A model generated the notes under the pieces. It was given only the letters and a program-made list of their open reading frames with translations. It ran no database searches and had not been told where the DNA came from. The translations under genes and the position numbers were made by a program. DNA of 64,000 nucleotides from an uncultured Alphaproteobacteria bacterium (GTDB taxonomy: Bacteria > Pseudomonadota > Alphaproteobacteria > MPNO01 > UBA2964), in the NCBI GenBank assembly GCA_951812775.1, contig OX638326.1, forward strand, positions 2,177,391-2,241,390. The letters are read 5' to 3'. The first letter of the stretch is position 1; every line of letters starts with the position of its first letter. Below, piece by piece: positions 1-9,632 of this stretch.

Positions 1-19
1 GGAAGTCGGTCTAAACCTA

Positions 20-1024
20 ATGGGCAACGACCAAACCATCTGGTTAAACGAGCCGATAGAAGGCTTTGCGACCCACAGACTGATTGTTAATGACTTTCTT
101 CCAAACGCCGGTTGGCCGGCGCAAATCGAAGTCCAGGCAGGGAAACATTTCGTCCGGCCACGCTACGAAATTACATCTGAACAGAATGCGCGTCGCATTG
201 CGCACGTGAATGTTGAACGTAGCGACCTGGTGTCAGACCCGGGCATCACTAACCTCGAAAATTTAATGGGCAAGGGATATATCTTGCCCGCGCCCATTCT
301 GCCCACGGACCAATGGGACAGCGTGATCCTTCCGACGCCAATGGCGACCTGCCAGGATAATCTGCCGATTGCCGCCCTGATCATCGATGCATCGGGTCAG
401 GAGGTCGAGCGTCATGATTTTGGCAAATTGCCCCGCAATCACAAAACTGCCCTCGCCATCGAACATTCGCTTAGCGGCGGCGGGCCTTTACCAAGCGACA
501 GCGGTCACGTTGAACTGATCTATGGTTTTGCCAAGGGTGGTGAAGCCGATGGTTGGCTTCACGCCGTCTTCCGTTATGAAAATCGGGAAACCGGCCATGC
601 CGCAGAAACCAGTTTTGGCGCCCATATTTTTAATACGGTCCTGACCTACCGGGATGAACCACAATCCTACAACGGCCCGCCACCAGGTCTAACGACGCGA
701 CTATTTTTGCGCCTTGGCTACGCGCCACTCGACACGATTTGTCACCTGATTTACCCCGCCTCGACACAATGGCACCCAACATCGGAAACTAAACTCACTC
801 TCATGGGGAACGATGGTACGGAGATCGCGCATCAGAATGTGGCTATTCCGTGCGGTGGCTCAATTCATTTGCGATATCACGATTGTTTCGATGCCGCAGA
901 CCGTAGAAAAGCCGGAGATGGGGCCTATATTGTAGTCAGAGATACAACTTGTCGCCTTTTTGGCTATCACGGATTGCTCGCTGAAAGCGGGGCGTTTAGT
1001 TTGGATCATATGTTTGGATTTTAG
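20..1024 (+). CDS. Hypothetical protein, possibly 5'-partial
   Basis: I do not recognise this 334-residue protein. It has no signal peptide or membrane segment. It looks beta-rich and soluble, with scattered Trp, Tyr and His residues and a few cysteines that form no metal-binding pattern. The reading frame stays open from the first ATG to the window edge, so the gene may begin upstream and this ATG may be internal. It ends 14 bases before trxB on the same strand, which suggests cotranscription, but that does not identify a function. Base composition matches the neighbouring genes. Confidence 0.6.
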   Translation: MGNDQTIWLNEPIEGFATHRLIVNDFLPNAGWPAQIEVQAGKHFVRPRYEITSEQNARRIAHVNVERSDLVSDPGITNLENLMGKGYILPAPILPTDQWDSVILPTPMATCQDNLPIAALIIDASGQEVERHDFGKLPRNHKTALAIEHSLSGGGPLPSDSGHVELIYGFAKGGEADGWLHAVFRYENRETGHAAETSFGAHIFNTVLTYRDEPQSYNGPPPGLTTRLFLRLGYAPLDTICHLIYPASTQWHPTSETKLTLMGNDGTEIAHQNVAIPCGGSIHLRYHDCFDAADRRKAGDGAYIVVRDTTCRLFGYHGLLAESGAFSLDHMFGF

Positions 1025-1038
1025 CGCTGGTTGAGGAT

Positions 1039-2004
1039 ATGGCAGAAGAATTTCGTACCCCCGTATTAATTATTGGTTCAGGTCCCGCTGGATACACCGC
1101 CGCGGTCTATACTGCCCGGGCGAGCCTAAAACCACATCTGGTAACCGGAATGGAAACCGGCGGACAGATGACCATCACAACCGACGTTGAAAACTACCCC
1201 GGCTTTGCCGAGGTTATCCAGGGTCCCTGGCTAATGGAGCAGATGCAGGGTCAGGCCTTGGCGGTCGGGACAGAAATGCACACCGACTTGATCACGGATA
1301 TAGACTTTACACAAAGACCTTTCAGATGTGTCGCAGATTCAGGTGACGTCTATTTCTCCGACACCGTCATTGTGGCAACCGGCGCACAAGCACGTTGGCT
1401 GGGGCTGCCAACCGAAGAGAAATTCATGGGCTTTGGTGTATCCGCCTGCGCGACCTGCGACGGTTTTTTATACCGCGGCAAAGAAATCGCAGTCGTTGGT
1501 GGTGGTAATACCGCCGTCGAGGAAGCGCTCTATCTGACCAATCACGCAACAAAAGTTACACTGATCCATCGCCGCGACGAACTCCGCGCCGAAAAGATAT
1601 TGCAGGAACGTCTCTTCGCCCACGACAAGATCGAAATATTGTGGGATACCGCAGTTGATGAAGTAATTGGGACAGAGGATCCATTGGGCGTCATCGGTTT
1701 GAAACTCAAGAACACGAAATCCGGTGATATGACTGACCTCGCCGTAGACGGATTGTTTATCGCTATCGGACACGACCCCGCGACCAAGTTCTTTGCCGGA
1801 CATCTGGATATGGATGATGAAGGCTATATCGTCACCGCCCCCGATAGCACGGCCACGAGTGTGCCCGGTGTCTTCGCCGCAGGCGATGTACAGGACAAAA
1901 TTTATCGACAGGCTGTTACAGCTGCGGGAACCGGCTGTATGGCAGCTCTGGAAGCCGAACAGTTTGTGGCCGAGAACGGCGCCACTGCCGCGGCCGCCGA
2001 ATAG
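1039..2004 (+). CDS. trxB: Thioredoxin-disulfide reductase
   Basis: A 321-residue flavoprotein that uses NADPH to reduce thioredoxin in the cytoplasm. The N-terminal FAD-binding motif GSGPAG lies near residues 13-18. The redox-active disulfide is the CATC motif (Cys137 and Cys140). A second nucleotide-binding motif, GGGNTAVEEA, follows at about 154 and binds NADPH. The C-terminal FAD contact reads GVFAAGDVQD. Length and domain order are those of the low-molecular-weight bacterial enzyme. It lies between an unknown gene and a LysR regulator on the same strand. The identification rests on family motifs and is secure. Confidence 0.97.
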   Translation: MAEEFRTPVLIIGSGPAGYTAAVYTARASLKPHLVTGMETGGQMTITTDVENYPGFAEVIQGPWLMEQMQGQALAVGTEMHTDLITDIDFTQRPFRCVADSGDVYFSDTVIVATGAQARWLGLPTEEKFMGFGVSACATCDGFLYRGKEIAVVGGGNTAVEEALYLTNHATKVTLIHRRDELRAEKILQERLFAHDKIEILWDTAVDEVIGTEDPLGVIGLKLKNTKSGDMTDLAVDGLFIAIGHDPATKFFAGHLDMDDEGYIVTAPDSTATSVPGVFAAGDVQDKIYRQAVTAAGTGCMAALEAEQFVAENGATAAAAE

Positions 2005-2057
2005 AGAGCGACAGCGGACGAGCCGACCTCTTATGGGAGGCGAAAGGACCACGCTCG

Positions 2058-2948
2058 ATGGACTGGGACAAGCTACGTATATTTCACGCCGTCTCTGAGG
2101 CGGGCAGCTTTACGCATGCCGGCGAACGGTTAAACCTGACCCAGTCGTCAGTCAGCCGTCAGATCAGCGGACTCGAAGAAGAGCTTGGGGTCCCGCTGTT
2201 TCACCGACATGCCCGCGGCCTAAAACTTACCGAACAGGGCGAAACGCTTTACAAAACCGCCCAGGAAATTGCCAGCAAGCTCATAACAACGGAATCCCTT
2301 GTAACCGAGTCGATGGAACGCCCTCGTGGACCGTTGAGATTAACGACGACGGTCGCTTTCGGATCCATGTGGCTAACCGAACGGTTAAAAGATTTTCTCG
2401 AAATGTATCCCGAAATCGACGTCGCACTAATCCTTCGCGAGGATGAGCTAAACCTCAGCATGCGCCAGGCAGATGTCGCCATACGGCTGGCCATGCCGCA
2501 ACAGCCAGATCTCATTCAACGGCATTTGTTCGATTTGCATCATGGCGCCTTTGCTGCGCCGGCCTATCTTGAGCAACATGGCATGCCACATTCGCTAAAT
2601 GACCTCGAAGCCCATCGGTTGATTGCCTATGACGAAACCTATCACCCACCCTTTACCAATATTAACTGGTTGCTCGACGCTGGTCTCGATAGCGACTTCC
2701 AGCGCAAACCGGTTTTGCGGGTGAACAACCTCTATGCCATGTATCGCGCCGCGGCGACGGGTATGGGCATCGCCTCTCTGCCGGACTATATGGTCGGCCT
2801 CACCAGCGGACTTGTACCGGTTCTACCCAATCTCAAAGGACCGGTTCACAAAGCGTATTTTGTCTACCCTGAAGAAATGCGCAATTCGCGACGTGTTGCC
2901 GTTCTACGCGATTTTTTGCTCCGTTGCATCGCCGAAGATTACCGCTAA
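2058..2948 (+). CDS. LysR-family transcriptional regulator
   Basis: A 296-residue LysR-type regulator. Residues 1-60 form the winged helix-turn-helix (FHAVSEAGSFTHAGERLNLT, then SSVSRQISGLEEELGVPLFH). The periplasmic-binding-protein-like effector domain follows from about residue 90. It starts 53 bases after trxB on the same strand. That distance leaves room for a promoter or for readthrough, and a link to redox control is only a guess from position. The effector is unknown. The protein is intact, unlike the broken LysR gene near 48.4 kb. Confidence 0.9.
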   Translation: MDWDKLRIFHAVSEAGSFTHAGERLNLTQSSVSRQISGLEEELGVPLFHRHARGLKLTEQGETLYKTAQEIASKLITTESLVTESMERPRGPLRLTTTVAFGSMWLTERLKDFLEMYPEIDVALILREDELNLSMRQADVAIRLAMPQQPDLIQRHLFDLHHGAFAAPAYLEQHGMPHSLNDLEAHRLIAYDETYHPPFTNINWLLDAGLDSDFQRKPVLRVNNLYAMYRAAATGMGIASLPDYMVGLTSGLVPVLPNLKGPVHKAYFVYPEEMRNSRRVAVLRDFLLRCIAEDYR

Positions 2949-3114
2949 CCAATTGTTTTAAAATCTATAATTCCAGTGTTATGCAATATATGCATGGCTG
3001 GATTGCTAAATTGGTTGTGGTATGCTTTCCCAATTGATCCTATCTACACACTCATGGTTGTTACGGTTTCTCCTGAAATCATACGGCCAGCCAGTTTACC
3101 GTCTATTTCAATGA

Positions 3115-3242
3115 CTTGACTAGCTGGTTACGAGTTCCGGATGCAATATCCGGAAATGGGTCTTCGGATCCAACGTCTTCTAGACGTGAAGCCTCCCTGT
3201 TATCTTGCCGGGCCTTCGGGCCTGGCCTTTTTTTGACCCATC
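3115..3242 (+). ncRNA. Candidate structured small RNA or long hairpin leader
   Basis: This gap holds a row of hairpins on the + strand: a perfect 8-bp stem (TTCCGGAT / ATCCGGAA, 3135-3155), a UUCG-capped 5-bp stem (GGGTC / GATCC, about 3158-3171) and a 6-bp stem (ACGTCT / AGACGT, about 3173-3187). A single-stranded GCCTCCC stretch follows, then a Rho-independent terminator. Hairpins plus a pyrimidine-rich anti-Shine-Dalgarno-like loop plus a terminator is the usual layout of alphaproteobacterial trans-acting sRNAs. No named family was recognised. It could instead be the 3' UTR of the LysR transcript. The 5' end is a guess. Confidence 0.4.
3206..3233 (+). terminator. Rho-independent terminator, copy 1
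   Basis: An 8-bp stem (GCCGGGCC / GGCCTGGC, one G-U pair) capped by a TTCG tetraloop and followed by seven T. It ends transcription from the LysR gene or the candidate small RNA. Confidence 0.85.
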
Positions 3243-3247
3243 TATCT

Positions 3248-3275
3248 TGCCGGGCCTTCGGGCCTGGCCTTTTTT
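3248..3275 (+). terminator. Rho-independent terminator, copy 2
   Basis: Identical to the terminator 42 bases upstream, with the same 8-bp stem, TTCG loop and T7 tail. It insulates the downstream dioxygenase gene, which must then have its own promoter in 3285-3365. Confidence 0.85.
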
Positions 3276-3369
3276 TGACCCATCCCCCAGAAAAACAGCC
3301 TAATAAAGGCTATATAGACGAAATCGCTAGAACTTCGTAAATATCGTGTTCCTGTTCGAAGGAATGTCC

Positions 3370-4299
3370 ATGATGGAGAGCGACAAGATGAAAGTTACAC
3401 CAGTATCGGAAATCGTTGGGGCTGAAGTCACTGACATCAACCTGTCCGATCCCATTACCGATGACACCAAACAGGCATTGCGTCGGGCATTGCTTGACCA
3501 TCAGGTCCTGGTGATCAGGGATCAGACTCTAACACCCGAGCAGCAGGTTACTTTTTCCGCCATCTGGGGCGAGCTGGAGACGCCTTCCAATATCGAATAC
3601 ACCACCGAGGAAACCCACAAGGTCATGATCCTCTCAAACGAGATCAGACCGGATGGTACCGCCGTCGGTGTCGTCGATGGTGGTGATTTCTGGCATTCGG
3701 ACTCCTCGCATATCGAAGTCCCTTCGGCGATCACCATTCTTCAGGCCGTAAAGAATCCGGAACGGGGTGGCGATACCGAATTCTGCAACATGTATGCGAT
3801 CTATGAAGCATTGTCGGAAGACATGAAGCAAAATATCGATGGGCTTTACGGCATCCATCACGTGAGCAAGGTCAAGAACAAGCGGGTCACCATTTCGCCT
3901 GACCGACCTGGTGCCAAGGATTTCTATGAAAATTCAGCCAAGGCAAATCCCGAAGTTATCCAGCCACTCGTGCTGACTCATCCCGAGACTGGCTGCAAAT
4001 CGCTTTATTGTTCACCGCGCTTTACCATCGGTATTCAGGGCATGAGCGAAGAAGAAGCCGACCCGATCCTCGACGCATTGTTCGCCCATATCACGGACCG
4101 CAAACGGCCTTTCCACTACCGCCACAAATATCGGGATAATGATCTCGTGATGTGGGACAACCGGTGCCTGTGCCACCGGGCGGTTGGTGGGTACGGTCTA
4201 CCCGATATACGCCGGATGCACCGAACCGTTATCGGGGGCGACCGACCTCTTATGCTGATCAACAGGCGGCGGCCTAAAACCAGATATTCTGGCCTTTGA
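3370..4299 (+). CDS. TauD/TfdA-family Fe(II)/2-oxoglutarate dioxygenase
   Basis: A non-heme iron oxygenase of the TauD/TfdA family, about 309 residues. Family members couple decarboxylation of 2-oxoglutarate to substrate hydroxylation. The HxD iron motif is visible in GGDFWHSDSSH (about residues 105-115) and the distal His in DNRCLCHRAV (about 268). The start at 3370 follows GAAGGA by six bases; a GTG at 3346 and ATGs at 3364, 3373 and 3388 are alternatives. The substrate cannot be read from sequence. It is more distant from the two paralogues near 46 kb than they are from each other. Its 3' end overlaps msrP by 26 bases, tail to tail. Confidence 0.88.
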   Translation: MMESDKMKVTPVSEIVGAEVTDINLSDPITDDTKQALRRALLDHQVLVIRDQTLTPEQQVTFSAIWGELETPSNIEYTTEETHKVMILSNEIRPDGTAVGVVDGGDFWHSDSSHIEVPSAITILQAVKNPERGGDTEFCNMYAIYEALSEDMKQNIDGLYGIHHVSKVKNKRVTISPDRPGAKDFYENSAKANPEVIQPLVLTHPETGCKSLYCSPRFTIGIQGMSEEEADPILDALFAHITDRKRPFHYRHKYRDNDLVMWDNRCLCHRAVGGYGLPDIRRMHRTVIGGDRPLMLINRRRPKTRYSGL

Positions 4300-5245
4300 G
4301 GTCTTTATACAGCCCAGCGACCTGCTCACCGTAACCGTTAAAGAGCAGCGTTTTGACGCGCTTGCCGTCACCGCCAAGAACGCGCTCCGTCGCCTGGCTC
4401 CAACGCGCATGGTCGACTTCAGGGTTCACATTGGCCCAGAAGCCATATTCCTTGCCCTGCACTTTCTGCCAGAAACTGATCGGCGGTTTATCGGTGAAGC
4501 TGAACCGGACAATAGACTTGATTGATTTAAAGCCATATTTCCACGGCACCACGAGCCGCAGCGGTGCGCCCATCTGTTTGACCATCGGTTTGCCATAAGC
4601 ACCGGTACCGATCAGAGCCAGCTCATTGGTAGCTTCCTCAATCGTCAGACCCTCGCGATAGGGCCAGGGATACCAGAACTGCTTTTGTCCCTTCGCCATC
4701 GCCGCATCATGGAAGGTTTCCATCATGATATATTTGGCACCCTTAAGCGGTTTCGCGAATTTGACGAGATCAGCCATCGGGAAACCGGTCCAGGGTAAGG
4801 CCATCGACCACGCCTCGACGCAACGAAAACGGTAAAGCCGTTCCTCAAGCTGCATTTTTGAGATCAACGTATCAACATCGACCGTCATCTTTTTCTCGAC
4901 CATGCCGTCAAAGGTCACTGTCCAGGGACGGGTCTTCAACTTCTGTGCTTCTTGGGAGATTTGTTTATGCGAGCCAAATTCATAAAAATTATTATAGGTC
5001 GTCGCGTCTTTTTCCGAATTTATTGGACGGTCCAACCGATAGCGGAGATTCCGTGCAGCGGGGTAAAACTTCGCAGTTGGATCAGCAGTTGCCGCACTTG
5101 CACCACCTGTTGAAAGGGCTGCCCCCGCCGCCAAAATAGGGGACAGCGCCATCGCTTTCACCAGACGGCGTCTGTCCTGAAAATCCGATTCAGATGTTGC
5201 CGCAGACTCAGGAAGTTCCCAGTTCAGTTTGGATCTCGTCAGCAT
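4274..5245 (-). CDS. msrP: Protein-methionine-sulfoxide reductase catalytic subunit MsrP
   Basis: A periplasmic molybdopterin enzyme that repairs oxidised methionines in envelope proteins. The N terminus carries a twin-arginine signal (DRRRLVKAMA followed by a hydrophobic stretch and ASA). The Mo-ligand cysteine is in RFRCVEAW (Cys142 counted from this start). Length, about 323 residues, fits MsrP/YedY. AAGGAG lies 8 bases before the ATG at 5245 but only 2 before the ATG at 5251, so 5245 is preferred. The usual membrane partner msrQ is not adjacent, since a convergent dioxygenase occupies the downstream position. Molybdopterin genes lie at 21.6-24.2 kb. Confidence 0.93.
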   Translation of the reverse strand: MLTRSKLNWELPESAATSESDFQDRRRLVKAMALSPILAAGAALSTGGASAATADPTAKFYPAARNLRYRLDRPINSEKDATTYNNFYEFGSHKQISQEAQKLKTRPWTVTFDGMVEKKMTVDVDTLISKMQLEERLYRFRCVEAWSMALPWTGFPMADLVKFAKPLKGAKYIMMETFHDAAMAKGQKQFWYPWPYREGLTIEEATNELALIGTGAYGKPMVKQMGAPLRLVVPWKYGFKSIKSIVRFSFTDKPPISFWQKVQGKEYGFWANVNPEVDHARWSQATERVLGGDGKRVKTLLFNGYGEQVAGLYKDLKGQNIWF

Positions 5246-5269
5246 GGCCATGGCTCCTTCTAGGCGGTT

Positions 5270-5294
5270 GGGGAGTGCCTATAGGCACCACCCC
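5270..5294. promoter_or_regulatory. Strong dyad just upstream of msrP
   Basis: A perfect 14-base palindrome (GTGCCTATAGGCAC, 5275-5288) flanked by GGGG and CCCC arms forms a nearly continuous hairpin about 25 bases before the msrP start. It may be an operator or a leader structure of msrP, or part of the dps transcript end. It has no T-run. Confidence 0.4.
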
Positions 5295-5363
5295 ATCGTT
5301 CCCGCCTAATATGAAGGATCGTACGCCTCATGCAATAGGCCTCACCAATCCGTGAACACAGCC

Positions 5364-5813
5364 TTAAGGGAGCGTACTTCTGAGCATCCACGCGGTCTTG
5401 TCATGTACGGTGATGCGCTGAACCATGATATCGACGCTGACCTCATCACCGGCCTTTTCCGCTGCTTCCAGCGCCGCCTTGGATGATTCCGCTACGGCCT
5501 CATGCCCCGCGAGTAAATCAGCGACCATATTATTGGCGGTAAGATCCGTTCCGCTTTCCGGAATTTCAGTCAATGCCGCAAACGCCGCGTAGCCCGCTGG
5601 TGCCTTGGCACCCAATGCCCTGATCCGTTCCGCAATCTGGTCAACCGCGTCCGCCAGCTCGGTATATTGATCCTCGAACATCGCATGCAGTGCGGGGAAG
5701 TTTGGTCCTTCCACATTCCAGTGGTGGCCATGTGTCTTGATATACAACGTATAACTATCCGCCAAAACACGCGATAAGCCGTCTATAACCGCTTTGCTGC
5801 TATTCGCACCCAT
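5364..5813 (-). CDS. dps: Dps-family ferritin-like protein
   Basis: A 149-residue Dps/starvation ferritin that forms dodecamers, binds iron and protects DNA from peroxide. The ferroxidase signature is clear: YIKTHGHHWNVEGPNF near residues 24-40 and HAMFEDQYTELADAVDQIAE just after. The helical C-terminal part includes VHDKTAWMLRSTL. An ATG at 5813 preceded by GGAGG at six bases is chosen over the TTG at 5825. The upstream region to 5963 is AT-rich and probably holds its promoter. msrP lies downstream on the same strand, so two oxidative-stress genes are neighbours. Confidence 0.93.
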   Translation of the reverse strand: MGANSSKAVIDGLSRVLADSYTLYIKTHGHHWNVEGPNFPALHAMFEDQYTELADAVDQIAERIRALGAKAPAGYAAFAALTEIPESGTDLTANNMVADLLAGHEAVAESSKAALEAAEKAGDEVSVDIMVQRITVHDKTAWMLRSTLP

Positions 5814-5963
5814 ATCATCCTCCAATTCTAAATCATTTGACCCTCTCTATATGGTTATCAATTAGTTGAATACAAGTTTATAATTCTTCTATTTTATAAT
5901 TTAGAGATACGAAAAGCCTGGCAAAAGATACCTTCTATCTCTTTTGTTAAGTCGGCGACTGGT

Positions 5964-8006
5964 TTACGACGCCTCCGCCATGTCGGTACGATGCGCTTGC
6001 ACGACCATGTCGGCCTCCCGTCCCGCCAGTTCCTGAAGATGATCGAAATCTGCACTGAAGGTCGCGACACCCTGGGTCGCGGTTCGCAGCTCGATGATCA
6101 GATCATGGATCTCAGATTGCGGCATGAGTACTGATACCGTATCCCAGCCGGGCCATCCTTCTTTGGCATCGAAGCCAAGTATCTGGCCACGGCGACCACT
6201 GACCAGCCCATGCACTTTATTGGTAAAATCCGAAGGGACATCGACATCAACTTTGAGAATCGGTTCCAACAGAACGGGCGCGCATTTCGGCAATCCTTCT
6301 TTCATCGCTTCCCTGGCCGCGAGCTTAAAGGACATTTCATTACTGTCGACCGCATGGAACTGGCCATCCGTCAATGTCACCGCGACATCGACCACGGGGA
6401 AACCCAGCGCGCCCTCCTCGAGAAATTCACGCGCCCCGGTTTCAACCGCTGGAATGAACTGTTTTGGAATGTTGCCACCGACAACGGTGTCGGAGAAAGC
6501 AAACCCTTCACCGCGCGGCAACGGTTTTATATCGACGTGAACATCAGCAAACATGCCATGCCCACCCGTCTGGCGTTTGAAACGTGCATGCTGTGATACT
6601 GATTTCTTGATGGTCTCTTTATAGGGGACTTTCGGCGTCTCGGTTCTCGCCGCGACCCCAAACTTGTTTTGCATCTTTTCAATGGCGATCTTGAGATGAA
6701 TTTCGCCCTGCCCCATCAAAAGCAGCTGGTGAACCGCTGTGTCCTGCTTATAGGTCAGTGACGGGTCCTCTTCATACAGCCGTTGCAGCGCTCCGGTTAG
6801 CTTTACCTCGTCCGCCCGGTTTTGTGTCTCGACGGCAAAGGCATAAACCGGCGTGAGCGGTTCGGGCCAACTTTCCAGCCCATCGGGTGCTTTGCCCGAT
6901 GTCGTTAAAAGGTCACCTGTCGTTACGTCATCCATCCGGCCAAACGCCACAACATCACCAAGACCGGCCTTGCTTGCTTTCTTCTGCTGATTTCCAGTGA
7001 GCTTGAGAACGCTGCCGACACGCTTGCCATTCAAACTATCCCCCTCAGCAACCTCGCCACGCCACACGCGGCTGATCGAGAGCTTACCCGCCTGCGCGGC
7101 GTGGAGCGTCTTGAAGACCTGCGCCACCGCTTCTCCGCTGGGCTCAATTCCCATGCGTCGCGCCGTGTCGTCCGGGCTTGGCGTTTCGTGGCGGAGGGCT
7201 TTGAGCAAACGCCGGACACCATGATCCTGCTCCGCAGCGCCGAGGAATACCGGCACGATCAGCCCTTCGCGCAAATCTTTTGCCATCTGCTGGTAAACTT
7301 CATCGGTCGCGGGCACAGCGTCTTCAAGGAGCTTTTCCAACAGATCATCGTCAAAGTCGGCAATCGCTTCGAGCATGACCTGGCGGGCCAACTGCTCTTC
7401 ATCGGCGAGTGTGTCCGGAAGAGAGATCAAATCAGACGCCTCGCCCGGCTTGTACAGATAGGCCCGCTCGCTGACCAGATCGACATAGCCGGTATTCTGC
7501 TCGCCCTCTGCGATCGGCACCTGCCGCATCACCAATGGCCGGTCCGAGTTCGCCTGCAGCGCATCCAGAACGGCCTGGACCGGTTGCGTCGCGGTATCCA
7601 TCTTGTTGATGTAGACCATATGCGGAATGTTGCGGGATTGCAGAAATCGGAACAGCGGCGCAAGGGCGACGGCGCGCTCCGTGGCGGGCTCACAAACGAT
7701 TACGGCCACATCAGCCGCCAGCACCGCGTTGTACCCCTCCTGCGCCAGTTCAACAGAGCCCGGACAGTCGAGAAACACCCAGTCATCCCCGAGAAACTCG
7801 GTCTGGCCGACGGAAATTTCTGTGCTGCGCTGACCCGACCGCGCCTCCGGTGCTGAATCGCCGACCGAACTGCCGTCTTTCACCGATCCCTTTCGAGGGA
7901 TTGCGCCGGTCGCATAAAGAAGGGATTCAAGAAGTGTTGTCTTACCGCTTTGATAGGGCCCCACCAGGGCCGCGCATCGAGTGCCATTTGAAAGAGCTCC
8001 TGCCAT
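5964..8006 (-). CDS. Elongation factor G-like translational GTPase
   Basis: A 680-residue protein with EF-G domain order: G domain (P-loop GPYQSGKTTLLE, switch region, DCPGS, NKMD), domain II, domains III-IV (GGHGMFADVHVDIKPL) and a C-terminal domain V (VHGLVSGRRGQILGF). The P-loop GPYQSGKT differs from canonical EF-G (GHIDAGKT). This places it in the EF-G-like paralogue group rather than the main translocase FusA. Its role in translation or ribosome recycling is not established. GGGGAGA six bases upstream supports the ATG at 8006 over 8027. It is not next to str-operon genes. Confidence 0.88.
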   Translation of the reverse strand: MAGALSNGTRCAALVGPYQSGKTTLLESLLYATGAIPRKGSVKDGSSVGDSAPEARSGQRSTEISVGQTEFLGDDWVFLDCPGSVELAQEGYNAVLAADVAVIVCEPATERAVALAPLFRFLQSRNIPHMVYINKMDTATQPVQAVLDALQANSDRPLVMRQVPIAEGEQNTGYVDLVSERAYLYKPGEASDLISLPDTLADEEQLARQVMLEAIADFDDDLLEKLLEDAVPATDEVYQQMAKDLREGLIVPVFLGAAEQDHGVRRLLKALRHETPSPDDTARRMGIEPSGEAVAQVFKTLHAAQAGKLSISRVWRGEVAEGDSLNGKRVGSVLKLTGNQQKKASKAGLGDVVAFGRMDDVTTGDLLTTSGKAPDGLESWPEPLTPVYAFAVETQNRADEVKLTGALQRLYEEDPSLTYKQDTAVHQLLLMGQGEIHLKIAIEKMQNKFGVAARTETPKVPYKETIKKSVSQHARFKRQTGGHGMFADVHVDIKPLPRGEGFAFSDTVVGGNIPKQFIPAVETGAREFLEEGALGFPVVDVAVTLTDGQFHAVDSNEMSFKLAAREAMKEGLPKCAPVLLEPILKVDVDVPSDFTNKVHGLVSGRRGQILGFDAKEGWPGWDTVSVLMPQSEIHDLIIELRTATQGVATFSADFDHLQELAGREADMVVQAHRTDMAEAS

Positions 8007-8205
8007 GTCCGTCTCCCCTCGGGTCATTGCCCTTGTAAAGCGGTCCAGCAGAAACTTTGATCATCTATATATCGGCCTCGATCAGAGGCAGATATCGCCG
8101 GATCGCGGTTGTCGACTTGTTAGGAGAATATGTTTCCAGCCTATCGCACAGGATGCAAGGGGGATTCAGGCAGAATCGTATCACGTGTTTTTTTAGAGAC
8201 TCGTC

Positions 8206-9498
<1,293 letters not shown>

Positions 9499-9632
9499 TT
9501 ATTTGTGGATAGATTCCCGCCCCGCCTTCGGAGTCCTGAAAAGACCCCACAATCGCCCCCTCTCCGGCCATGTCATTGCCCAATTCTTTGTCGAGAATTT
9601 ACGCCATCTCAACTCCGACAGGGCAGGCAATC

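Larger units (their letters stand above)
3201..3284 (+). repeat. Exact 42-bp tandem duplication carrying a terminator
   Basis: Two back-to-back identical 42-base copies (3201-3242 and 3243-3284). Each copy contains a complete terminator hairpin and T-run. The lack of any mismatch suggests a recent duplication or selection for two terminators. Confidence 0.95.

Noticed and set aside
3116..3340. Small ORF across the duplicated terminator
   Set aside because: Its repeat residues come only from translating the tandem terminator; no ribosome site or protein-like composition.
7101..7856. 251-codon ORF opposite the EF-G-like gene
   Set aside because: Antisense shadow of a strongly supported GTPase with all motifs.
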